A stretch of 59,095 nucleotides of DNA, taken from the NCBI GenBank assembly GCA_012729835.1, contig JAAYCK010000129.1, forward strand, positions 1-59,095. The letters run 5' to 3'. Below, piece by piece: positions 16,688-24,885 of the stretch. The DNA is from Syntrophomonadaceae bacterium (lineage in GTDB: Bacteria; Bacillota; Syntrophomonadia; Syntrophomonadales; Syntrophomonadaceae). Below the pieces are notes generated by a model that searched no databases, had not been told where the DNA came from, and saw only the letters and a program-made list of their open reading frames with translations. A program made the translations under genes and the position numbers. Positions within the stretch are counted from its first letter, which is position 1. Every line of letters begins with the position of its first letter.

Positions 16688-17470
16688 ATGAAGATAATCA
16701 TTACTACTACACAGGCAGGAAGAGAACCGAATAATTTATTAAAATCTTTCATTGATGAATCGATGTTATCTTTCGTTGAGCGAAGACGCAAGGCACTGCC
16801 GATGCTAATGGAAGAGCACCAAGCGGACGCAGTCATAGTTTGGAGGGCAGAAGGGCCGGTTCTATACAGCGGACACGATATGGAAGAATTCTATTTCCAC
16901 CCCAGCATGGCCAAGAACCGATTGTCTTCCCTTAGAAAACTCGCTCTGCCGGACCCCTTTATTAATGCCTGTGGATTAAAGCGAGACTCTACAGTCTTGG
17001 ACTGTACCATGGGACGTGGAGCGGATGCCATTGCAGCCAGTTATATATGCGGATCAGGCAAGGTTCTTGGGCTGGAATCAGTTTTTGCTATAGCTCTGGT
17101 GATGAAATGGGGGATGAAGCTTTACCGCTCTCGAATGCCCTGGTTGGATGAAGCTATTCACGGTATAAAGGTGGAATATGCCGACCATAATACTTATCTT
17201 AAAGAAGCGAAGGATAATTCCTTTGATATAGTCTATTTCGACCCCATGTTTCGGCAGCCCCGCCATAAGAGCCAACCTATCTCTCCACTGCGCCAGCTGG
17301 CCGACCACCGACCGCTCGAAACTAGCGCGATAAGAGAGGCTTGCCGGGTTGCCCGCAAGAAGGTAGTGGTAAAGGAGACTTTCTCCAGCGGTGAATTCGA
17401 GCGATTGGGTTTTAAAAAGATCATGGGTAGCCATCACAATCCTATAAATTATGGGGTTATCGAGTTGTAA
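16688..17470 (+). CDS. Class I SAM-dependent methyltransferase (RsmJ-like)
   Basis: The 260-residue protein has the SAM-binding motif VLDCTMGRGADAIAAS, a motif II region, and VYFDPMFRQPRHKS, a D-P-M-F motif resembling that of RsmJ-type rRNA guanine-N2 methyltransferases. The N-terminal 90 residues (TTTQAGREPNNLL) form a small extra domain. It starts three bases after mutL and precedes miaA, a conserved order in many Clostridia. I expect an RNA-modifying role, but the substrate cannot be shown from sequence. Confidence 0.8.
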   Translation: MKIIITTTQAGREPNNLLKSFIDESMLSFVERRRKALPMLMEEHQADAVIVWRAEGPVLYSGHDMEEFYFHPSMAKNRLSSLRKLALPDPFINACGLKRDSTVLDCTMGRGADAIAASYICGSGKVLGLESVFAIALVMKWGMKLYRSRMPWLDEAIHGIKVEYADHNTYLKEAKDNSFDIVYFDPMFRQPRHKSQPISPLRQLADHRPLETSAIREACRVARKKVVVKETFSSGEFERLGFKKIMGSHHNPINYGVIEL

Positions 17471-17500
17471 TTTACATTAATACACAAGAGGTGAACGTGG

Positions 17501-18433
17501 TTGGATAGATTGGCGGCCATTGTAGGGCCGACAGCCTCCGGTAAGAGCGCCGTTGCTATCGAAGTGGCCAAGATGATCGGAGCCGAAATCATTTCCTGTG
17601 ATTCGATGCAGATATATCGCGGGATGGATATTGGTACCGCCAAAGCCGGTGCAGCAGAACGGGCGGAGATTCCCCATCATCTGATTGACGTGGCCGATCC
17701 GGATGAAAACTATAATGTTTCCAGATATCAGACCGCCTGTCAGTCTCTTATCCAAGAGATAAACCAACGCGGAAAGATACCATTGCTGGTTGGTGGGACG
17801 GGACTGTATTACCAGGCGGTGGTCGACAATTACTGTTTTGTTCCCATGGAATCGAGAATGACTGTACGTGAAAAGTGGAATGATCTTATTCAGCAGCATG
17901 GGCTATCCTTTGCCTATAATAATCTCGTTAATTTCGATCCACAATATGCAGAAAAGATCAAACCACAAGATCAGAAGCGAATAGTACGCGCACTGGAGGT
18001 CTATGAACTCAGCGGTGACACCTTTTCCTCCACCCAGACAAAAGAGGTTGACTATTACCGACTCGCAGTTGTTGGACTCTATCTTCCCCGACCCCAGCTT
18101 TACGCCGCTATCGAAGACCGGGTGGACCGAATGCTGGAAGAAGGTTTGGTCGAAGAAGTGTCCTGGCTCAGGGAAAAAGGCTGCAACCTATCTCTCAACT
18201 CAATGCAGGCCTTAGGCTATAAACAGGTGATGTATTATCTGGATGGGCTAATAAGCAGGGAACAAATGGTTAATGATATAAAGAAGGAAACTCGACGCTA
18301 TGCCAAGCGTCAACTGACCTGGTTCAAAAAGGACGACCGAATCAACTGGATCGATAGGTCCGAATATTCTGAAACAAAAAAAATAGCCGAAAATATTTCG
18401 AACCGGATTGAAGGACAATTGCGGATGGTGTAA
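17501..18433 (+). CDS. miaA: tRNA dimethylallyltransferase
   Basis: The 310-residue protein has the P-loop GPTASGKSAVA, ISCDSMQIYRGMDIGTAK, and VGGTGLYYQAVV, all standard MiaA motifs. MiaA prenylates A37 of tRNAs that read UNN codons; MiaB from the same cluster then adds the methylthio group. The start at TTG 17501 is preceded by AGAGGTGAACG. Length is normal. hfq follows, as in many bacteria. Confidence 0.96.
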   Translation: MDRLAAIVGPTASGKSAVAIEVAKMIGAEIISCDSMQIYRGMDIGTAKAGAAERAEIPHHLIDVADPDENYNVSRYQTACQSLIQEINQRGKIPLLVGGTGLYYQAVVDNYCFVPMESRMTVREKWNDLIQQHGLSFAYNNLVNFDPQYAEKIKPQDQKRIVRALEVYELSGDTFSSTQTKEVDYYRLAVVGLYLPRPQLYAAIEDRVDRMLEEGLVEEVSWLREKGCNLSLNSMQALGYKQVMYYLDGLISREQMVNDIKKETRRYAKRQLTWFKKDDRINWIDRSEYSETKKIAENISNRIEGQLRMV

Positions 18434-18556
18434 AATCATATAGATGTTTAAGATTCTGTCCGGTTTGCCTAAGCGTGTTAATTTACTGGCGCAAGCTGCC
18501 GGGGTGATGAATATACTTTGAATTAGGTCATTATTTTGAAATGGGGGACATTTATA

Positions 18557-18808
18557 ATGGGAAAGACTCAGATAAATTTACAAGATGCCTTCTTAAATCA
18601 GTGTAGAAAGGAAAAAGCACCGGTAACCATCTTCCTGGTTAATGGTTTTCAAATAAAGGGCGTTGTGAAGGGATTTGATAATTTTACAGTTATTGTAGAG
18701 TTGGACAGCAAGCAGCAGTTGGTTTACAAGCATGCTATCTCTACGGTTGCGCCGCTCAAGAATATTGGCATGTTAGTCCTTGAACCTAGAAACGAAGAGG
18801 ATGACTAA
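18557..18808 (+). CDS. hfq: RNA chaperone Hfq
   Basis: The 83-residue Sm-like protein carries [20 protein letters not shown], the Sm1 motif with [16 protein letters not shown], and the Sm2 motif YKHAISTV. It forms a hexamer that binds small RNAs and A-rich RNA. ATG 18557 has GGGGGA eight bases upstream; the frame opens earlier at 18536 without support. A terminator follows, closing the miaB-to-hfq cluster. Confidence 0.95.
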   Translation: MGKTQINLQDAFLNQCRKEKAPVTIFLVNGFQIKGVVKGFDNFTVIVELDSKQQLVYKHAISTVAPLKNIGMLVLEPRNEEDD

Positions 18809-18846
18809 AATCAACTCTGAAGTATCGAAATAATTCTTAGCATGAA

Positions 18847-18884
18847 AACACTGCTTAGCACCATGCGAAGTGGTGTTTTTTTGT
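18847..18884 (+). terminator. Terminator after hfq
   Basis: AACAC...CTT pairs with AAG...GTGTT with a two-base mismatch, followed by a run of seven T residues. Confidence 0.7.
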
Positions 18885-18956
18885 TTTAGTATGGCAAAAG
18901 AATATTTAGCACAAATATTGATTCATCTAAGGAGGAGCGCGTTTTTACTAAAAGTG

Positions 18957-19009
18957 TCACCACTTCTATCTGCCTGGAATATGATAATCCAGACGATAAG
19001 GAGTGGTGA
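18957..19009 (+). promoter_or_regulatory. Leader hairpin that covers the spoVK ribosome site
   Basis: TCACCACT (18957-18964) is the exact reverse complement of AGTGGTGA (19002-19009), and TATC (18967-18970) pairs with GATA (18995-18998). The only Shine-Dalgarno-like sequence of spoVK, AAGGAGTGGTGA, lies in the 3' arm and the internal loop. The structure could hold translation down until it is opened. Confidence 0.5.
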
Positions 19010-19015
19010 TGTTTT

Positions 19016-19915
19016 TTGCAGATCTCACTGAGATACTCTGAACCTGAAGCCAGTTCGACTGCTGCTGAAAGCATAGCAGTACCCGCTAATTTCCCTCAGA
19101 AAGATTCATTCAAGGAACTGGAGCACTTGATCGGGTTACAAGAGGTTAAAAGAGTACTTGCCGAAATTACAGCCTTTGTTATGGTACAAAACAAGAGGAA
19201 ACAAGAGCAGCTTCGCACCGATGCCACTGCGCTGCATATGGTATTCAAAGGCAAGCCGGGCACTGGCAAGACCACCGTAGCCCGAATACTGGGAAGGATA
19301 CTCAATGATATCGGCGTGCTGCCCAGGGGGCATCTGGTCGAAGCCGAAAGAGCTGATCTGGTAGGGGAATACATTGGTCATACTGCCCAGAAGACTCGCG
19401 AAATGATCAAGAAGGCGCAGGGTGGCATTCTCTTTATCGATGAGGCCTATACCTTGGCGCAGGGCGGCGAGAAAGATTTCGGACGGGAAAGCATCGGCTG
19501 TTTGGTAAAAAGCATGGAAGACAACCGGGATAATCTTATCATAATCCTGGCCGGGTATTCTGATGAAATGGACGGCTTTCTGCGCAGTAATCCGGGCCTG
19601 CGATCGCGTTTTCCACTGCATATTAACTTCAGTGATTACGATGCTGAAGAGCTTTTTCATATAGCCCTGCAGATGTATGGGGATCGTGATTATGAACTCT
19701 CTAACCGTTGTCGCTGGAAGCTTAAACAGATGCTTGCAGAATTCGTGCGTAGCCGACATCCGCACAGCGGAAATGCTCGTTATGTTCGGAACCTGGTGGA
19801 GAAATCTATTCGCCTGCAGGCATTGCGCATCGTAGATCGCGAGAACCTTAAGCGACGAGACCTTGTCATAATAGAGCAAACCGACCTGCCGGATCCATTC
19901 AGCATACAGGCGTAA
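19016..19915 (+). CDS. spoVK: Stage V sporulation protein K-like AAA+ ATPase
   Basis: The 299-residue CbbX/SpoVK-type AAA+ protein has Walker A GKPGTGKTT (about 79-87), Walker B ILFIDEAY, the stretch HLVEAERADLVGEYIGHTA almost as in Bacillus SpoVK, and an arginine in GLRSRFP. SpoVK is made in the mother cell and is needed for late spore development; its exact target is unknown. An in-frame TGA at 19007-19009 forces the start downstream of that point, and TTG 19016 is the only early candidate. Its presence suggests a sporulating host. The upstream hairpin may regulate translation. Confidence 0.85.
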   Translation: MQISLRYSEPEASSTAAESIAVPANFPQKDSFKELEHLIGLQEVKRVLAEITAFVMVQNKRKQEQLRTDATALHMVFKGKPGTGKTTVARILGRILNDIGVLPRGHLVEAERADLVGEYIGHTAQKTREMIKKAQGGILFIDEAYTLAQGGEKDFGRESIGCLVKSMEDNRDNLIIILAGYSDEMDGFLRSNPGLRSRFPLHINFSDYDAEELFHIALQMYGDRDYELSNRCRWKLKQMLAEFVRSRHPHSGNARYVRNLVEKSIRLQALRIVDRENLKRRDLVIIEQTDLPDPFSIQA

Positions 19916-20001
19916 CCACGGTTTTGCCATTTACTCTGGCTTGGGATATGATATTGGATATAACATCAGATTCAATCGAAAAATGAAAGTGGTGCACAAA
20001 A

Positions 20002-21231
20002 TTGGAGCCAATAGGCATAATTCGCCATGCGGAGAAAAAACTGGCTGGACTATATGCAGAACTAGAAGAAACTGCTTATTATAATCAAATTAAGATATTG
20101 GAAGCATTTCAGGCTGAGAAAATCAGAGATTACCACTTCAGCCCGTCAAGTGGTTATGGTTATGGTGATATAGGACGAGATTCCTTGGAAAGCGTTTACG
20201 CGAGAGTATTCGAAAGCGAAGACGCACTGATCCGCAGCGGCATAGCCTCGGGCACTCATGCCATATCCATATGCTTAATGGGATTACTCAGGGACGGAGA
20301 TTCCCTCCTATCGATCTGCGGAAGCCCTTACGATACTCTGGGCAGGGTTATCGGAAAGGGGGGCGCGGCCAGGGGTACCTTGATTGATCGGGGGATAAGC
20401 TATTCAGAAGTCGCCCTAGACAACGAGGGGAAGCCGGACATCGAAAGAATTGCTCAGAACGTTGGTCCAAGCACTTCCATGGTGCTGATCCAGAGGTCAC
20501 GCGGTTATAGTCTGCGTCCGGCACTCAGCATAGCCCAACTGGCTGAACTATCTCGAGTGGTGAGACAAAAAAATCCACAAGCTATCATTATGCTTGATAA
20601 TTGTTATGGTGAGTTTACCGAAAAAGCTGAGCCGGGGAGAATTGTTGATATCATGGCCGGGTCGCTTATCAAGAATCCTGGCGGCGGGCTGGCTACCGGA
20701 GGCGGATACATCTGCGGAAAGGCAAACCTGGTAGAACAGGCAGCCTGGCAGCTTACCGCACCCGGTTTGGGTAAGGAACTGGGATCAAATCCCGCCGGAC
20801 ATCGCACTTATTATCAGGGATTGTTTATGGCTCCGCATACCGTGCTGCAAGCATTAAAAGGAGCCATATTATTAGCTTACGTTTTTGAGGAAATGGGTTA
20901 TAATACCCTGCCTAAATGGAACGAAGCAAGGCCGGACATCGTACAGGTAGTCCAGCTGAAAAACGAAAGCGAGGTATTAAGGTTCTGCCAGGTGGTACAA
21001 TCCGGTTCGCCGGTCGATAGTGATCTGAGGTTGGAGTTTGCCCCCATGCCAGGTTATGAGGACCGCGTGGTAATGGCGGCGGGCACCTTTATTCAGGGCT
21101 CGTCGATAGAACTATCCTGTGATGCGCCGTGCCGGGAGCCTTATTCAGTATATATTCAGGGCGGTCTGACTTATGAGCACTGCCGTTATGTTGCATGTAG
21201 ATTATTAGAGGAATTTAATCAGAGGAGTTGA
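20002..21231 (+). CDS. ynbB: Methionine gamma-lyase family PLP enzyme (YnbB, aluminium-resistance family)
   Basis: The 409-residue fold-type I PLP enzyme has SGIASGTHAISICLMGLLRDGD for cofactor phosphate binding and GSLIKNPGGGLATGGGYICG containing the PLP lysine. This is the YnbB branch, often called aluminium-resistance protein and related to Cys/Met-metabolism lyases; the substrate is unproven. TTG 20002 follows AAGTGGTG. It sits upstream of glnA, as ynbB does near glnRA in Bacillus, which supports the family call. Confidence 0.87.
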   Translation: MEPIGIIRHAEKKLAGLYAELEETAYYNQIKILEAFQAEKIRDYHFSPSSGYGYGDIGRDSLESVYARVFESEDALIRSGIASGTHAISICLMGLLRDGDSLLSICGSPYDTLGRVIGKGGAARGTLIDRGISYSEVALDNEGKPDIERIAQNVGPSTSMVLIQRSRGYSLRPALSIAQLAELSRVVRQKNPQAIIMLDNCYGEFTEKAEPGRIVDIMAGSLIKNPGGGLATGGGYICGKANLVEQAAWQLTAPGLGKELGSNPAGHRTYYQGLFMAPHTVLQALKGAILLAYVFEEMGYNTLPKWNEARPDIVQVVQLKNESEVLRFCQVVQSGSPVDSDLRLEFAPMPGYEDRVVMAAGTFIQGSSIELSCDAPCREPYSVYIQGGLTYEHCRYVACRLLEEFNQRS

Positions 21232-21235
21232 AGGG

Positions 21236-21721
21236 ATGAATACAGATACTCTGATCCTGGGCTTAGCTATCATTTTTTTGCTATTAGGGCTGGCAGGTAT
21301 CATAATCCCTGCAGTGCCAGGAGTAACGCTGATATTTCTGACCATAGCAGCGTATGGCTGGTATGAAGGGTTTCACAGTATAACAGCCTATTATCTCATC
21401 ATTTTGGCCGGTCTTACTTTGCTATCACATGTGGTCGAATATATCTCGGCGTATTGGGGCGCCAAAAAGTATGGGTCGGGTAAAAATGGCACCTGGGGTG
21501 CGCTTATAGGCATGTTCCTGGGCATTTTTGTATTCCCGCCGCTGGGGATATTTATAGGCGCCTTTGTTGGTGCCGTACTGGGTGAGTATATTACCTGCCG
21601 AGAGTGGGAGAAAGCGACGCGAGCAGGGCTGGGCAGCCTGGTGGGCATATTGTCCGGCATGGCCTTTAACATCCTGCTGGCCCTGGGCATGATAATATCA
21701 TTCTTGATATTTGTTTTTTAA
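21236..21721 (+). CDS. DUF456 membrane protein
   Basis: The 161-residue, very hydrophobic protein has about four membrane segments, with a glycine-rich middle (GALIGMFLGIFVFPPLGIFI) that is characteristic of DUF456. It starts five bases after ynbB and has GAGGAGTTGAAGGG upstream, so the two are cotranscribed. The function of the family is unknown. Confidence 0.82.
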   Translation: MNTDTLILGLAIIFLLLGLAGIIIPAVPGVTLIFLTIAAYGWYEGFHSITAYYLIILAGLTLLSHVVEYISAYWGAKKYGSGKNGTWGALIGMFLGIFVFPPLGIFIGAFVGAVLGEYITCREWEKATRAGLGSLVGILSGMAFNILLALGMIISFLIFVF

Positions 21722-21809
21722 AGTATTATTGTATTTTGTTTGGAATCAGCAGGGGAATATGATAAAGTAATTAAGGCCAAAACGACGGTTAAATGGAGGT
21801 TTATGTATA

Positions 21810-23138
21810 ATGAATAAAGAATACATTATGCAAAAGGTGAAAGAAGAAAATGTCAAGTTTATTCGCCTGCAGTTTACAGACATCATGGGAGTACTTAAGG
21901 CAATATCCATAACCGATGATCAGTTGGAAAAGGCATTGAATGGAGAGCTTATGTTCGACGGTTCTTCGATAGAAGGCTTTGTCAGGATCGAAGAATCTGA
22001 TATGTATCTCAGGCCCGATCCCAGCACCTTCCTGATCCTACCCTGGGAATCAAACATCTCTCCGGCTCGTACTGCCAGGATCATTTGTGATATATATGAT
22101 GACAAAGGCCAGCCCTTTTTAGGCTGTCCCCGCCAGTGCCTGAAACGTGCTGTGGATAAAGCCGATGAGATGGGCTATAGCATGATGGTCGGTCCCGAAC
22201 CTGAGTTTTTCATGTTTGAAGTCGATGAAGAAGGGCAACCCACCCTGAAAACCAATGACAAGGCCAGTTATTTCGATTTGCCCCCGGTAGACAATGGGGA
22301 AGAGGCTAGACGTCATATGGTTGAGGTATTGCAGTCGCTCGGTTTTGAGATCGAGGCTGCCCATCACGAGGTGGCTCCGGGGCAGCATGAGATAGACTTC
22401 AAATATACTGATGCCCTTAAAACGGCGGATAACATAGTGACCTTCCGTATTGCAGTGAGGATCGTTGCGCAAATGCATGGTCTGCATGCCACTTTTATGC
22501 CTAAACCGGTCTTTGGGATCAACGGTTCGGGTATGCATATGCATTGCTCATTGTTCAAAGACGGTGAAAACACTTTTTATAATCCGCAGGCTGCTGACGG
22601 ACTCAGTGAGAACTGCCGTTATTTCATCGGAGGAGTTATAAAACATGCCCGGGCTATAGCAGCGATAACTAATCCTACGGTCAACTCTTACAAACGACTG
22701 GTGCCCGGATACGAAGCACCTGTATATATTGCTTGGTCATATCGTAATCGAAGTCCTTTAATCAGGATCCCGGCTAAACGAGGCATAAGTACCCGTATAG
22801 AGGTTCGCAATCCAGACCCCAGTTGTAATCCCTATCTGGGTATGGCGGTTATTCTCACTGCCGGCCTGGACGGCATAAAGAACAAGATCGTCGCGCCTGA
22901 ACCGGTAGAACAGAATATCTATGAAATGGATCTAGCTTCCCGTAAAAAACACGGCATCCACTCACTGCCGGAGAATCTGTATGAGGCTCTGGATGAACTA
23001 AGCAAGGATACCCTGATTCAAGAGGCATTGGGCCCCCATATTTACGATCGTTTTGTTCTGGCCAAGACCAAGGAATGGGAGAATTACAGTTCGCGGGTCT
23101 ATGATTGGGAGATTGCAGAGTACCTGCAGAAGTTTTAA
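21810..23138 (+). CDS. glnA: Glutamine synthetase, type I
   Basis: The 442-residue protein carries the beta-grasp N-terminal region, FDGSSIEGF, the metal-binding EAAHHEVAPGQHEID, the NGSGMHMHCS ATP-site segment and RIPAKRGISTRIEVRNPD. Length and motifs fit the short GSI-alpha form of Firmicutes, which is regulated by feedback and not by adenylylation. It makes glutamine from glutamate, ammonia and ATP. ATG 21810 follows GGAGG at 21793-21797. No glnR is found beside it in this window. A hairpin terminator follows. Confidence 0.96.
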   Translation: MNKEYIMQKVKEENVKFIRLQFTDIMGVLKAISITDDQLEKALNGELMFDGSSIEGFVRIEESDMYLRPDPSTFLILPWESNISPARTARIICDIYDDKGQPFLGCPRQCLKRAVDKADEMGYSMMVGPEPEFFMFEVDEEGQPTLKTNDKASYFDLPPVDNGEEARRHMVEVLQSLGFEIEAAHHEVAPGQHEIDFKYTDALKTADNIVTFRIAVRIVAQMHGLHATFMPKPVFGINGSGMHMHCSLFKDGENTFYNPQAADGLSENCRYFIGGVIKHARAIAAITNPTVNSYKRLVPGYEAPVYIAWSYRNRSPLIRIPAKRGISTRIEVRNPDPSCNPYLGMAVILTAGLDGIKNKIVAPEPVEQNIYEMDLASRKKHGIHSLPENLYEALDELSKDTLIQEALGPHIYDRFVLAKTKEWENYSSRVYDWEIAEYLQKF

Positions 23139-23154
23139 GAGAAGAAACCAACCA

Positions 23155-23187
23155 AAGGGGGCTTTCCCAAAGCGGGTTAGCCCCCTT
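23155..23187. terminator. Bidirectional hairpin between glnA and lexA
   Basis: AAGGGGGCT (23155-23163) pairs perfectly with AGCCCCCTT (23179-23187). The two genes converge here. No long T-run follows on either strand, so strength is uncertain. Confidence 0.7.
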
Positions 23188-23206
23188 AATATACATTAAT
23201 AGCCCT

Positions 23207-23824
23207 CTACATACGCCTGAGCAGGCCGGTAACTTTACCGACGATCTGGACTTGATCACTAATAATGGGCTGCATGGCAGAGTTCTCCGGTCTTAGTTCG
23301 ATATATTTTTCCCGGCGATAGAAGCGTTTCACAGTAGCCTCGTCTTCGATTAATGCCACCACGATCTCACCGTTGGAGGCTATTTCTTGTTGATGGACGA
23401 TGAGATAATCACCATCCATAATACCTGCTTCAATCATACTTTCACCGGCTACTTTGAGCAGAAAGTGGGTTCCCGAGCCAATAAAATCATCAGGGACTGA
23501 CATATAATTATCTATGTTTTGTTCAGCTGTAATAGGCACACCGGCGGCCACCTTGCCTACTATCGGGAGTGATATAGACTGACTAAGCATATCATTATCA
23601 TTATCAACCGGGATTATTGCGCGGGGTTTAGCCGGGTCACGCCTCAAGAAGCCTTTTTGCTCCAGATGTAGCAGATGAGCATGCACTGTTGAACTAGATT
23701 TTAAACCTACCGCTTCGCCGATTTCACGAACTGATGGGGGATAGCCGTCAATTCTTATTTTATATTTTATATAATTCAGAATATCTTGCTGCCTTGATGT
23801 TAGGTTATTATCATCAATGACCAT
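23207..23824 (-). CDS. lexA: LexA repressor
   Basis: The 205-residue protein has an N-terminal winged helix (LTSRQQDILNYIK, GYPPSVREIGEAVGL) and a C-terminal S24 peptidase domain. The cleavage site is Ala94-Gly95 in KVAAGVPI, and the catalytic pair is Ser129 in AGESMIEAGI and Lys166 in EATVKRF. RecA filaments stimulate self-cleavage and so induce the SOS genes. ATG 23824 has GGGGAGGATAATAAT upstream. A LexA-type box overlaps its promoter, so autoregulation is likely; another box sits before the radical SAM gene at 4543. Confidence 0.96.
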   Translation of the reverse strand: MVIDDNNLTSRQQDILNYIKYKIRIDGYPPSVREIGEAVGLKSSSTVHAHLLHLEQKGFLRRDPAKPRAIIPVDNDNDMLSQSISLPIVGKVAAGVPITAEQNIDNYMSVPDDFIGSGTHFLLKVAGESMIEAGIMDGDYLIVHQQEIASNGEIVVALIEDEATVKRFYRREKYIELRPENSAMQPIISDQVQIVGKVTGLLRRM

Positions 23825-23853
23825 ATTATTATCCTCCCCGTATATTTGTTCCC

Positions 23854-23890
23854 ATTATAGCATTAGTTAATAATTGAAAACAGGTGTTCG
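23854..23890 (-). promoter_or_regulatory. lexA promoter with overlapping SOS box
   Basis: On the minus strand CGAACACCTGTTTT (23890-23877) matches the CGAAC-N4-GTTYG-type LexA operator except near the end. Seventeen bases further comes an extended -10, TGC-TATAAT, with TATAAT at 23859-23854. The box therefore covers the -35 region. Confidence 0.7.
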
Positions 23891-23937
23891 CGATAAATTC
23901 CAGTAAAATCGCAGATATGGAAATGTGAATATAGGTA

Positions 23938-24660
23938 TTAAGACCAAAAATCCTCTGACCTTACGTTCTCAATGCTGGCCAGAAACTTTCGTCGCGCTCC
24001 GGGGTGGATTTTCTCGATCTGGTTCACGATATCCCCAGTTTCAGCACGTTTAGTTAGTCCGTCCGCCGGACATAGGTTCTTAACCGGTTGGATTTCGAGA
24101 TAAGTGCAGAGCGCGCGGATGTCTTTTTCTTCTACATAGATCAGCGGTCTAATAGCATACAGATCAGCACGGTCAAGATGGGTGATAGGCTTAAAAACAT
24201 GATAACGACCCTCGTAGAGCATCGACATGAAGAGGGTATTGACTACATCATCCATATGATGGCCCAGGGCCAGTTTATTACAATCATGAGCCGAAGCCAG
24301 ACGGCATAAAGCGCCGCGGCGCAGATGAGAACAAAGCGCACATGGATTGTCGCTTTTTTTGTTTTCAAAGACTACTTTGCCTACATTGCTTTCCTGTATT
24401 ATCAACTCGTAGCCAATATCTCGGCAAAAACTGGCGATGGCAGCAGCATCGTTGCCAAACCCCATATCCAGGTAAAGCGGTTTTATTTCAAAGAGCAGGG
24501 GAGTGTGTTTTAACAACAGGTCCAAAAAATACAGCATGACAATACTGTCCTTGCCGCCGGACATGGCCACGGCGATCTTATCACCGCTCTCAACCAGATG
24601 ATACTTGATATTCGCGTCCCGCACCTGGCGAAACATACGTCTGATAAGCCTTTGACTCAA
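23938..24660 (-). CDS. TtcA-like PP-loop tRNA sulfurtransferase
   Basis: The 240-residue protein has the ATP-pyrophosphatase PP-loop SGGKDS (34-39), the C-x2-C pair CALC (107-110) and a further cysteine 119, and LALGHHMDDVVNTLF. These match the TtcA/TilS-like family that activates tRNA by adenylation for thiolation; TtcA makes 2-thiocytidine at position 32 and uses an Fe-S cluster. The assignment to TtcA itself rather than a related paralogue is uncertain. TTG 24660 has AAGGAG upstream at good spacing. Confidence 0.82.
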   Translation of the reverse strand: MSQRLIRRMFRQVRDANIKYHLVESGDKIAVAMSGGKDSIVMLYFLDLLLKHTPLLFEIKPLYLDMGFGNDAAAIASFCRDIGYELIIQESNVGKVVFENKKSDNPCALCSHLRRGALCRLASAHDCNKLALGHHMDDVVNTLFMSMLYEGRYHVFKPITHLDRADLYAIRPLIYVEEKDIRALCTYLEIQPVKNLCPADGLTKRAETGDIVNQIEKIHPGARRKFLASIENVRSEDFWS

Positions 24661-24820
24661 ATTAATAACTCCTTGTACCGGTTATGATCTTATGATTGAC
24701 AGCTGAAATTGATTCATTCTCGGAAATCGTCTGTTTGTATACTGTATAAAGCGTTTTTGCAGCTTCTAAAGTTACCCAGACCATTATATAATAAACGAAA
24801 ATACTACTAATAGGACAGTG

Positions 24821-24860
24821 AAGTCCTTCCGATGGGTTAGTTAATCTTTCGGGAGGGCTT
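24821..24860 (+). promoter_or_regulatory. Attenuator-like leader hairpin before the PEP-synthase-like gene
   Basis: AAGTCCTTCCGA (24821-24832) pairs over all twelve bases (two G-U) with TCGGGAGGGCTT (24849-24860), followed by TATTTTG. It resembles an intrinsic terminator or a ribosome-site blocker in front of the coding region. It hides the GGGAGGG that would serve TTG 24865 but leaves the site for GTG 24886 free. Confidence 0.55.
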
Positions 24861-24885
24861 TATTTTGTTGGAGGGAGTGTACGAC

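Noticed and set aside
19136-19930. Minus-strand 264-codon ORF antisense to spoVK
   Set aside because: It is a shadow of a well-conserved AAA+ gene and shows no domain.
23838-23852. Second LexA box in the lexA leader (GGAACAAATATACG)
   Set aside because: The second half does not match GTTCG; the box at 23877-23890 is clearly better.
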